A model generated the notes under the pieces. The model saw only the letters and a program-made list of their open reading frames with translations. It searched no databases and had not been told where the DNA came from. The translations under genes and the position numbers were made by a program. From Oscillospiraceae bacterium (GTDB lineage Bacteria > Bacillota > Clostridia > Oscillospirales > Oscillospiraceae), in the NCBI GenBank assembly GCA_028708585.1, contig JAQVYO010000108.1, forward strand, positions 1-5,367: DNA of 5,367 nt, given 5' to 3'. Positions 1-5,203 of the stretch are shown piece after piece (the stretch's first letter is position 1; every line of letters starts with the position of its first letter).

Positions 1-1471
1 GGAGGAGAGCCAGCGTTTTGATCAGGGACTGTTCAACCGGCGTGTTTAACAGAGAAGGGTCAATTGCGGCGGCGGGGGGCACGGCCTCCCCCTCGCTGTT
101 CAACAGGGCGACGAGACTGCAAATCCAGGCGTGCGCATACTGCACATAATAAACGGGATTTTCAGAATCCTGCCGCACGGCAAGGCCCAGATCAAACTCC
201 AAATGAGTGGTGGGCTTTGAATTGAACCAGAACCGGGCCGCATCTTTGGAGATCTCGTCCAGAAGATCGGACAATGTGATGGTTTTGCCGCTGCGCTTGG
301 AAACTTTGACGGTTTCGCCGTCCCGCACCAGGCGGACCAGCTGCATAATCAGAAAATCCAGGCGGCTGTTGTCAATGCCCAGGGCGGTGATGCCCGCTTT
401 AAACCGGAGCGCGTGCCCGTGATGGTCCGCGCCCAATACGTCGATGACCCGGTCAAAGCCCCGCACCTCAAATTTGTTCCGGTGGTAGGCGATATCTACG
501 GCAAAGTAGGTGTAGCTGCCGTCGCTCCGGCGCAGCACCTCGTCCTTTTCCCCGCCAAAATCGGTGACTTTAAACCAGAGGGCCCCGTCCTTTTCATAGG
601 TGCATCCTTTTTTCTCCAAAAGCCGGATGGTTTCCTCTACATATCCGCTTTCGTGAAGGGAGGACTCCGGGAACCAGCAGTCATAAAAGATGCCGTACCG
701 CTCCAAATCCTTTCGCATGCCTTCTATATTCCGGCGCAGGCCGAATTCCCGCATGGCGGCCTGGCGTTCCGGGGAGGGAACATCCAGATACCTTTTGCCG
801 TATGCTTCGTAAAATACTTTGGCCAGGACGCGGATGTCTTCCCCGTGATATCCGTCTTCCGGGAACGGCACCGCGTCTTCTCCCAGAAGAAGCTGCAAAT
901 ACCGGGCCTCCAGCGACTGGCCGAACAGTTCGACCTGATGGCCCGCGTCGTTGATATAAAATTCCCGCCAGACCTGGTAGCCGGCCCGTTCCAGAATAGA
1001 AGCCAGCGCGTCCCCCAGCACGCCGCCCCGGGCGTTGCCGATGGTCATGGTGCCGGTGGGGTTAGCGGAAACGAATTCCACCATCACTTTCTGGCCGGAC
1101 CCCGCGTCAATGCTGCCATACCGTCCGCCCTCGGCCTCAATATCGGACAGCACGGCGCCGTACCAGCTTGGAGACAGGCGGAAATTGAGAAAACCGGCTC
1201 CCGCCATTTCCGCTGAAGCGAAATAGCTTCCATTCAGATCCAAATGATCCAGGAGTGCCTGTCCGATGACCCGGGGATTTTTTTTCATTGCTTTGGCGGC
1301 TGCCAGGGCAAAGCCGGATGCATAGTCCCCGTGGGATGCATCCTTGGGAATTTCCACGGTGGCGGAAACGGGGATGCCTCCGGGCAAAAGCCTCTTTTCC
1401 GCCGCGCGCTCATAAGCGGCAAGGGTCAAAGCGGAAATCTGCTCCTTTGCCGCCTGTATCATGTTTGACAT
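1..1471 (-). CDS. argS: Arginyl-tRNA synthetase, 3' end cut by window edge
   Basis: Class I aminoacyl-tRNA synthetase that charges tRNA-Arg with arginine in the cytoplasm. My reverse-strand translation gives 490 codons (MSNMIQAAKE...), against a usual family length of about 555-565, so roughly 70 residues of the C-terminal anticodon-binding (DALR) domain lie outside the window. Visible in order: N-terminal additional domain (about 1-120), the catalytic-core stretch EFVSANPTG at 132-140 followed by the HIGH-equivalent segment (141-148), WREFYINDAG (168-177), GADHHGH (347-353), and the KMSK-equivalent KVSKRSGK (389-396). ENPVYYVQYAHA (437-448) marks the start of the helical tRNA-binding part. 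The ATG at 1471 is chosen because AGGGGG (1477-1482) lies 5 nt upstream; the in-frame Met4 lacks its own site. It is 12 bp behind the DUF1934 gene, so the two are cotranscribed. Odd points: the first His of the HIGH motif is Thr143, and a usually conserved Arg after YAHA is Trp449. The reading frame is otherwise intact. Confidence 0.96.
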   Translation of the reverse strand, partial: MSNMIQAAKEQISALTLAAYERAAEKRLLPGGIPVSATVEIPKDASHGDYASGFALAAAKAMKKNPRVIGQALLDHLDLNGSYFASAEMAGAGFLNFRLSPSWYGAVLSDIEAEGGRYGSIDAGSGQKVMVEFVSANPTGTMTIGNARGGVLGDALASILERAGYQVWREFYINDAGHQVELFGQSLEARYLQLLLGEDAVPFPEDGYHGEDIRVLAKVFYEAYGKRYLDVPSPERQAAMREFGLRRNIEGMRKDLERYGIFYDCWFPESSLHESGYVEETIRLLEKKGCTYEKDGALWFKVTDFGGEKDEVLRRSDGSYTYFAVDIAYHRNKFEVRGFDRVIDVLGADHHGHALRFKAGITALGIDNSRLDFLIMQLVRLVRDGETVKVSKRSGKTITLSDLLDEISKDAARFWFNSKPTTHLEFDLGLAVRQDSENPVYYVQYAHAWICSLVALLNSEGEAVPPAAAIDPSLLNTPVEQSLIKTLALL

Positions 1472-1483
1472 GTGATCCCCCTG

Positions 1484-1924
1484 TTACTGCGGGAGGCTTT
1501 TCCCGGCTTCCCGCACATTTATTTGAAAAATATTTTCTCCTGCGATTGCATGGTCGATTTCCACCGCATAGACAAGCTCGATATTTCCTCCGGTGTCGGA
1601 GAGGCTGGACTGCACCTTCCTGGCGCTGACGCCAACCGTCATAGAACCGTAAGGCGTTTCGTACATGGAAAAATGCTTTCGCCCTTCCTCAAAGACCATC
1701 TGAGAGTTGACTTCTCCCAGCCGAAGAAGGGTAATCCGGTTTTTTTCCACCTGAAAGGTGGTAACCGTTCCGTCCAGGCCGGTAAGCTCCGTTTCCATAT
1801 AAGAGAAGCTATACCCGGCGTCGCTGTGGGAAAGCGTTCCGGAAGTGACGAGTTCAATGACTTCGTTCTCCACATCCGCGTAGGACTGCGACCCCCGTAT
1901 GGAAATAATGACCTCTTTGTTCAT
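1484..1924 (-). CDS. DUF1934 / YwiB-type small beta-barrel protein
   Basis: A 146-residue protein of the DUF1934 family, related to Bacillus subtilis YwiB; its molecular role is not established. The family is predicted to form a lipocalin-like beta-barrel. Characteristic segments are the N-terminal strand VIISIRGSQ (5-13), the central SYMETELTGLDGTVTTFQVE block, then NSQMVFEEGRKH and YETPYGSMTVGVSA. There is no signal peptide and no membrane segment, so it should be cytoplasmic. A start 13 codons further upstream (1963) is possible by frame, but that ATG falls inside the -10 box of the predicted promoter. The ATG at 1924 has GAGG (1933-1936) 8 nt upstream and begins MNKEVIIS, the usual family start. 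The stop is 12 bp before argS; B. subtilis also has ywiB beside argS, so the pairing is conserved. A role connected with translation or tRNA charging can be guessed only from that context. Confidence 0.9.
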   Translation of the reverse strand: MNKEVIISIRGSQSYADVENEVIELVTSGTLSHSDAGYSFSYMETELTGLDGTVTTFQVEKNRITLLRLGEVNSQMVFEEGRKHFSMYETPYGSMTVGVSARKVQSSLSDTGGNIELVYAVEIDHAIAGENIFQINVREAGKSLPQ

Positions 1925-1932
1925 GTTTGGTG

Positions 1933-1936
1933 CCTC
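1933..1936 (-). promoter_or_regulatory. Ribosome binding site deciding the DUF1934 start
   Basis: GAGG on the minus strand, 8 nt upstream of the ATG at 1924. It supports the shorter 146-residue protein over the 159-residue in-frame extension, whose ATG overlaps the -10 hexamer and would precede the predicted transcript. Confidence 0.65.
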
Positions 1937-1961
1937 AGTTCTGAAGATTTTACAAAATTGC

Positions 1962-1990
1962 ATTATACACTATGATTTTATTTTTGTAAA
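1962..1990 (-). promoter_or_regulatory. Predicted sigma-A promoter for DUF1934-argS
   Basis: On the minus strand TTTACA (1985-1990) is followed after exactly 17 nt by a perfect TATAAT (1962-1967). One mismatch in twelve to the vegetative consensus, at optimal spacing, is a strong match. Transcription would begin near 1955, giving a leader of about 30 nt before the ATG at 1924. The -35 box lies inside the last codons of murI and the murI stop codon (1978-1980) sits in the spacer. The promoter therefore adds transcription for the last two genes on top of any read-through from murI. No terminator-like hairpin separates murI from this promoter. Confidence 0.75.
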
Positions 1991-2814
1991 TGGGGGCGGT
2001 CATAGCTTTCAATGGACACCTGTTCTACAAGTCCGGAAACGGGACAGCCCAGGAAAATGGATGCCAGCCTTGAAAAATTTTCCGTACTGTCGGTCACATA
2101 ATAATGGCGGCTGCCCTCCGCGTTTTCCGCCGCCAGGGCGTCTTTTTGAGACAGCTTTTCAGCCAGAAACCGCGCGCCCTGCGTCCCGGTGCTGACCAGC
2201 GTGACGCCACGGCCCATAAAGCCGGATATGACGCCGTCCAGAAGGGGATAATGGGTGCAGCCAAGCACCAGCGTGTCAATTCCGCGCTTTTTCAGCGGAT
2301 CCAGATATTCGGCGGCCACAATCTCGATGACCGGATCGCCTTTTTGAAAGCGGCCGTTTTCCACAAGAGGGACAAAAAGAGGGCAGGCGACGCCATATAT
2401 GTTTGCCTCTTTGTTGTATTGATGGATGAACCGCTCGTAAGCGCCGCTTTGAATGGATGCGGTGGTGCCGATGAGGCCGATCTTATTGTTTTTTGTGATC
2501 TCGGCCGCTTCCTTTGCGGCGGACTCCGCCACTCCGAAGATGGGAAGCGCATATTCGCTGCGAACAGTGTCCAGTGCCGTGGTGCTCACGGTGCCGCATG
2601 CGATCATGATGGCTTTTAAGTCAAAGGTGGAGAGAAAATTGATATCCTGTCTTGCATATTTTAAAATGGTTTCCCGGGATCGTCCGCCGTAAGGCACCCT
2701 CCCGGTATCTCCAAGGTATATAATGCGTTCCCGGGGGAGCAGATGCATAAGCTCACGCACAACGGTGAGCCCGCCCAGCCCGGAGTCGAAAACGCCAATT
2801 GGTCGATTATCCAC
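1978..2814 (-). CDS. murI: Glutamate racemase
   Basis: Cofactor-independent racemase that interconverts L- and D-glutamate, supplying D-glutamate for the peptidoglycan stem peptide in the cytoplasm. It has 278 residues, close to the family norm of 260-275. The signature GVFDSGLGGLTV (7-18) carries Asp10 and Ser11. YLGDTGRVPYGGRS (33-46) is the usual substrate loop. The first catalytic cysteine is Cys73 in IACGTVST, and the second is Cys186 in LGCTHYPLL with His188. The first Cys motif has Gly where the textbook motif has Asn (ACNT); I recall the ACGT form from other Clostridia. The start is a GTG at 2814, supported by AGGGAGGA 7 nt upstream and by the typical DNRPIGVFDSG beginning. It is first of three minus-strand genes, 53 bp ahead of the DUF1934 gene, and is transcribed divergently from the pantothenate kinase gene. 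Confidence 0.96.
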   Translation of the reverse strand: MDNRPIGVFDSGLGGLTVVRELMHLLPRERIIYLGDTGRVPYGGRSRETILKYARQDINFLSTFDLKAIMIACGTVSTTALDTVRSEYALPIFGVAESAAKEAAEITKNNKIGLIGTTASIQSGAYERFIHQYNKEANIYGVACPLFVPLVENGRFQKGDPVIEIVAAEYLDPLKKRGIDTLVLGCTHYPLLDGVISGFMGRGVTLVSTGTQGARFLAEKLSQKDALAAENAEGSRHYYVTDSTENFSRLASIFLGCPVSGLVEQVSIESYDRPHLQK

Positions 2815-2820
2815 TGGTAA

Positions 2821-2828
2821 TCCTCCCT
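2821..2828 (-). promoter_or_regulatory. Strong Shine-Dalgarno fixing the murI GTG start
   Basis: AGGGAGGA on the minus strand with its GGGAGG core at 2822-2827, leaving 7 nt to the GTG. This ideal position supports a GTG rather than ATG initiation codon for murI. Confidence 0.8.
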
Positions 2829-2869
2829 GTATTTGCTTGCAGGCGGCCCTTACCGGATGCTGCTACACT

Positions 2870-2898
2870 ATCATATGATAAGCGCCATTGGAAAACAA
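2870..2898 (-). promoter_or_regulatory. Possible murI promoter with palindromic -10 region
   Basis: On the minus strand TTGTTT (2893-2898) precedes TATGAT (2870-2875) by 17 nt. An overlapping alternative is TTGCTT (2897-2902), 16 nt, TATCAT (2875-2880). Both have good -10 boxes and weak -35 boxes. The -10 region is a perfect 12-bp palindrome, TATCATATGATA (2869-2880). A start near 2863 would give a leader of about 50 nt before the murI GTG. Something must drive murI in this divergent spacer and this is the best candidate seen, but the weak -35 keeps confidence modest. Confidence 0.4.
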
Positions 2899-2948
2899 GC
2901 AAAAATTTGCACACTCCTCATAAAATAAGGGCGGAAAAACAGTATTTC

Positions 2949-2977
2949 TTGACAAACTTTGAGGGATATTTTATGAT
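2949..2977 (+). promoter_or_regulatory. Strong sigma-A promoter for coaW
   Basis: A perfect TTGACA (2949-2954), a 17-nt spacer and TATGAT (2972-2977) form a promoter with one mismatch in twelve. Predicted transcription start is near 2984, giving a leader of about 36 nt before the ATG at 3020. It faces away from murI, so the intergenic region is a divergent promoter pair. Confidence 0.8.
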
Positions 2978-3019
2978 AAAAGAATCTGCAAACAATGCTA
3001 GCGTCTGGGGAATAGCAAA

Positions 3020-3886
3020 ATGAACATTATATTAGGCATAGATATTGGCGGATCCACGACAAAAATTGCCGGGCTGACATCTTCCGGCGCCCTGCTGGGC
3101 ACCTTGCAGGTGCGGGCCGCGGATGCCGTTACCTCGGCGTATGGCGGCCTCGGCCGCTTTTTAAGAGAACAGAGCCTGCATGTGGAGGACGTGTCCACTG
3201 TTGTTCTGACCGGGGTGGGCGCTTCCTATCTTTCGGATAAAATGCTGAACATCCCTTTGGTCCATGTGCCGGAATTTTCTGCCATCGGCCGTGGAGGCTT
3301 GGCGCTGTCCGGGAAGAAAGAGGCGCTGGTGGTCAGTATGGGGACCGGAACCGCCTATGTCAGGGCTAGTGAAGACTCCGTTGTCCATATCGGCGGGTCC
3401 GGCGTGGGCGGCGGTACTATTGAGGGCCTGTGTTCCCGCCTGTCCGGCGTACATCACATGAGTTCCATCAACGATGTTGCAGCCAAGGGAGATTTGTCCC
3501 GGGTGGACCTTACCATATCCGATATCAGCAAGGCGCCCATCGACTCCCTTCCTCCTGATCTCACTGCCTCCAACTTTGGAAAATGGCGGGATTTCGCCAC
3601 CGCGGAGGACAGCGCCCTGGGAGTTTTGAATATGGTGTTTGAAACCATTGGCATGATGGCCGTCTTTGCCTGCCGGAACGACACTGTAAACGATGTGATA
3701 CTCACCGGAACGCTGACCAACATTCCCTATGCAAAATGGGTATTTGCGCAGCTGCATGAGCTAACTGGCGTTTCGTTTGAGATCCCGCCCTGCGCCGTTT
3801 TCGCGACGGCAATCGGCGCCGTACTGCATTATATGGGCCGGAATACCCTGGCAAAGCCGGATGAAGCGGCAAGCGCATCGAAATAA
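3020..3886 (+). CDS. coaW: Type II pantothenate kinase (Fumble family)
   Basis: Phosphorylates pantothenate with ATP to 4'-phosphopantothenate, the first step of coenzyme A synthesis. It belongs to the ASKHA (actin-like ATPase) fold rather than the P-loop type I CoaA family. The 288 residues match the bacterial type II size (S. aureus CoaW is about 270). Visible: phosphate-1 motif GIDIGGSTTK (6-15) with Asp8, VLTGVGAS (62-69), Glu85 in HVPEFSAIG matching the expected catalytic glutamate, phosphate-2 motif SMGTGTA (106-112), glycine-rich GGSGVGGGTIEGL (125-137), LPPDLTASNFGK (177-188) and the adenosine-side GTLTNIP (230-236). The last 15 residues (from about 274) are polar and probably disordered. 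ATG at 3020 is the only sensible start; its Shine-Dalgarno (GGGG, 3007-3010) is weak and 9 nt away. The gene has its own promoter and terminator, so it is monocistronic. The type II enzyme of S. aureus is known to resist CoA feedback inhibition; whether this one does is inference. Confidence 0.92.
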   Translation: MNIILGIDIGGSTTKIAGLTSSGALLGTLQVRAADAVTSAYGGLGRFLREQSLHVEDVSTVVLTGVGASYLSDKMLNIPLVHVPEFSAIGRGGLALSGKKEALVVSMGTGTAYVRASEDSVVHIGGSGVGGGTIEGLCSRLSGVHHMSSINDVAAKGDLSRVDLTISDISKAPIDSLPPDLTASNFGKWRDFATAEDSALGVLNMVFETIGMMAVFACRNDTVNDVILTGTLTNIPYAKWVFAQLHELTGVSFEIPPCAVFATAIGAVLHYMGRNTLAKPDEAASASK

Positions 3887-3893
3887 AATCTGT

Positions 3894-3937
3894 AAAAAAG
3901 GCCCAAAAGCCGGTTCTGCGGCTTTTGGGCCTTTTTT
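3894..3937 (+). terminator. Strong intrinsic terminator after coaW
   Basis: Starting 7 nt after the coaW stop, the arm 3894-3912 pairs without mismatch with 3919-3937 around a 6-nt loop (GTTCTG). The core is 13 bp (GGCCCAAAAGCCG with its complement) flanked by six A-T pairs, and the downstream arm ends in a run of six T. The upstream A run means the same element could terminate transcription from the opposite strand, though no minus-strand gene runs into it here. Confidence 0.93.
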
Positions 3938-3953
3938 AGTTTAAACTAAAAAA
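3932..3953. repeat. 22-bp perfect palindrome sharing the terminator T-tract
   Basis: Positions 3932-3942 are the exact reverse complement of 3943-3953, centred on GTTTAAAC (3939-3946). The left arm is the T run of the coaW terminator and the right arm is a run of A. It is almost all A-T and has no loop as drawn, so it could be a weak alternative hairpin, a protein-binding site, or simply a by-product of a bidirectional T-run/A-run layout. No function can be assigned. Confidence 0.6.
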
Positions 3954-4065
3954 ATCTGAAAGCGTTTGGCTTTGCGGTGGGTTTCGCAGAGAAAAAACCT
4001 CAAAGCCGGCCGCGCGCAAGAGGATCAGGAGGCTGTGCTGTCGCCTGTAAACCGCTGGGCCGCCG
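3954..4065. other. Non-coding spacer with hairpin potential
   Basis: Between the coaW terminator and the promoter of the MBL gene I see no credible gene. GGCTTTG (3968-3974) is complementary to CAAAGCC (4001-4007), extendable by two G-U pairs outward. Inside it GGGTTT (3979-3984) can pair with AAACCT (3995-4000) using one G-U. A competing 7-bp hairpin with one G-U pair, CTTTGCG (3970-3976) with CGCAGAG (3985-3991), uses overlapping bases. No T-tract follows, so it is not an intrinsic terminator, and it matches no riboswitch or tRNA that I recognise. Confidence 0.35.
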
Positions 4066-4094
4066 TTGCGGTCCGGCGGGATTCATGGTACAAT
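4066..4094 (+). promoter_or_regulatory. Predicted promoter for MBL hydrolase-deoC operon
   Basis: TTGCGG (4066-4071), a 17-nt spacer and TACAAT (4089-4094), the latter preceded by TGG, an extended -10 (TGn) element that can compensate for the mediocre -35. Transcription would start near 4101, giving a leader of about 70 nt. No terminator lies between it and the ATG at 4172. Confidence 0.6.
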
Positions 4095-4114
4095 AAAAGT
4101 TCAATAGAGCGGGC

Positions 4115-4146
4115 GGGGGAATCGGCGTTTGCGGATCTGGTCCCCC
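4115..4146 (+). other. Leader hairpin ahead of the MBL gene
   Basis: GGGGGA (4115-4120) pairs with TCCCCC (4141-4146). Inside, ATC (4121-4123) pairs with GAT (4134-4136) and GC (4125-4126) with GC (4131-4132) around a GTTT loop, leaving a G-G mismatch and a CTGG bulge. It would lie in the predicted 5' leader, 13 nt before the Shine-Dalgarno (4160-4165), and is not followed by T residues. It may affect mRNA stability or ribosome loading; no known riboswitch class is recognised. Confidence 0.35.
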
Positions 4147-4171
4147 AAATAATCAAATAGGGAGAAATAAA

Positions 4172-5203
4172 ATGCCGGAAGAGATCATTCCCAATATTTA
4201 TCGCATCAAAATACCTTTGCCGGAAAGCCCCCTGAAGCTTTTAAACAGTTATTTTATCCGCGGGATAAGAAAAAATCTTCTGATCGATACCGGGTTTCGC
4301 CGCCCGGAGTGCCGCAAGGCGCTGCTGGACGGGTTGCGGGAACTGAATGCGGACCTGGAGAAAACAGATATCTATGTTACCCACCTGCATTCCGACCATG
4401 TGGGTCTTGCCCCGGAACTGGCCGGTAAAAATGGAACGATTTATATCAGCGCGGAAGACCTGCGCTGGCTGGAATTTTATAAAGGAAACGGCTGGGCGGA
4501 ATTTGACGCGCAGTTTATCAAGGAAGGGTTTGATCCGGAGGGACTGGAAGAACTGCAATATAAAAATCCCGCCCGCATTTATGGTCCCGGCCCGGCTGGC
4601 CGGTTTGTGCCGGTATCTCCGGGCCAGGCGCTTTCTTACGGCGGATATACCCTTCGCTGTGTCGGCACACCGGGGCATACCCCGGGCCATATGTGCCTGT
4701 ATTTAAAAGAAGAAAAGCTGATGTTCCTGGGGGATCATCTGCTGTTTGACATAACGCCCAACATCATTTCCTGGCCGGGGGTTGACAATGCGTTAAAGAC
4801 TTATTGCGGCAGTCTTAAAATGCTGAAGGAGTATGATATTGCGATCCCGCTGCCCGGCCACCGGCGGGCGGGGAAGGAAGTGAACCAGCGGATTGACGAA
4901 CTTCTTTTTCATCATAAGGCACGCTTGGAAGAGGCTCTGGGCGTGATTGAGCGGGAACCGGGACTAAGCGCCTGTCAGATCGCCGGGCGAATGACCTGGA
5001 ACATCAGGAGCAGGTCCTGGGAGACCTTCCCCATCGTCCAGAAATGGTTTGCGGTGGGGGAGGCGATGGCCCATGTGGACTATCTGCTGGCGGAAGGGCT
5101 GGTCTGCCGGAAGACAGACGGGTCCGGCAGGCGTTTTTATCATCCGGTTTCATCCCAAAAGGAGGCTGCAAAATGGAAACAAAAGAACTTCTGCGCCATA
5201 TAG
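4172..5203 (+). CDS. MBL-fold metallohydrolase with C-terminal winged helix
   Basis: A 343-residue metallo-beta-lactamase-fold hydrolase, probably binding two metal ions; the substrate is unknown. The full ligand set is present: HLHSDH (71-76, ligands His71, His73, Asp75, His76), His169 in GTPGHTPGH (165-173), Asp188 in FLGDH (185-189) and His230 in LPGH (227-230). The N-terminal NSYFIRG and LLIDTGF segments are typical of the glyoxalase II/LACTB2-like branch. From about residue 245, KARLEEALGVIEREPGLSACQIAGRMTW and the following helices up to YLLAEGLVCR resemble the beta-lactamase-associated winged-helix domain (BLACT_WH) of LACTB2-like proteins; the human relative is an endoribonuclease. 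No signal peptide is seen, so it should be cytoplasmic. ATG at 4172 has TAGGGAG 7 nt upstream. Its last 31 bases overlap deoC in another frame, implying one operon and possibly translational coupling. RNase, thioesterase or lactonase activity cannot be told apart from sequence alone. Confidence 0.9.
   Translation: MPEEIIPNIYRIKIPLPESPLKLLNSYFIRGIRKNLLIDTGFRRPECRKALLDGLRELNADLEKTDIYVTHLHSDHVGLAPELAGKNGTIYISAEDLRWLEFYKGNGWAEFDAQFIKEGFDPEGLEELQYKNPARIYGPGPAGRFVPVSPGQALSYGGYTLRCVGTPGHTPGHMCLYLKEEKLMFLGDHLLFDITPNIISWPGVDNALKTYCGSLKMLKEYDIAIPLPGHRRAGKEVNQRIDELLFHHKARLEEALGVIEREPGLSACQIAGRMTWNIRSRSWETFPIVQKWFAVGEAMAHVDYLLAEGLVCRKTDGSGRRFYHPVSSQKEAAKWKQKNFCAI
5157..5165 (+). promoter_or_regulatory. 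Consensus ribosome binding site of deoC inside the MBL gene
   Basis: AAAAGGAGG, ideal for pairing to the 16S rRNA 3' end, ends 7 nt before the deoC ATG at 5173. It lies in the coding sequence of the upstream MBL gene, so ribosomes finishing that gene pass through it and could re-initiate. Confidence 0.85.

Noticed and set aside
413..1216. 267-codon open frame on the plus strand across argS
   Set aside because: It lies wholly antisense to argS, whose translation carries clear family motifs. The plus-strand product has no recognisable motifs and is explained by GC-rich codon positions.
1925..1963. 13-residue N-terminal extension of the DUF1934 protein
   Set aside because: Its ATG is inside the TATAAT box and has no Shine-Dalgarno; the ATG at 1924 has GAGG at 8 nt and matches the family start.
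2104..2619. 171-codon open frame on the plus strand across murI
   Set aside because: Antisense to murI, whose catalytic Cys motifs are intact; the translation is low-meaning.
1978..2814. murI as an inactive racemase because ACNT is ACGT
   Set aside because: Both catalytic cysteines (73 and 186) and the surrounding motifs are present, and I recall the Gly variant from other Clostridia, so it is not evidence of lost function.
3161..3757. 198-codon open frame on the minus strand across coaW
   Set aside because: Antisense shadow of the pantothenate kinase gene, with no family resemblance and no plausible ribosome binding context.
3966..4160. 64-codon open frame between coaW and the MBL gene
   Set aside because: It starts just after a terminator without a promoter or good ribosome binding site, spans the predicted MBL promoter and leader hairpin, and its composition (Arg/Ala/Trp rich) resembles translated non-coding GC-rich DNA.
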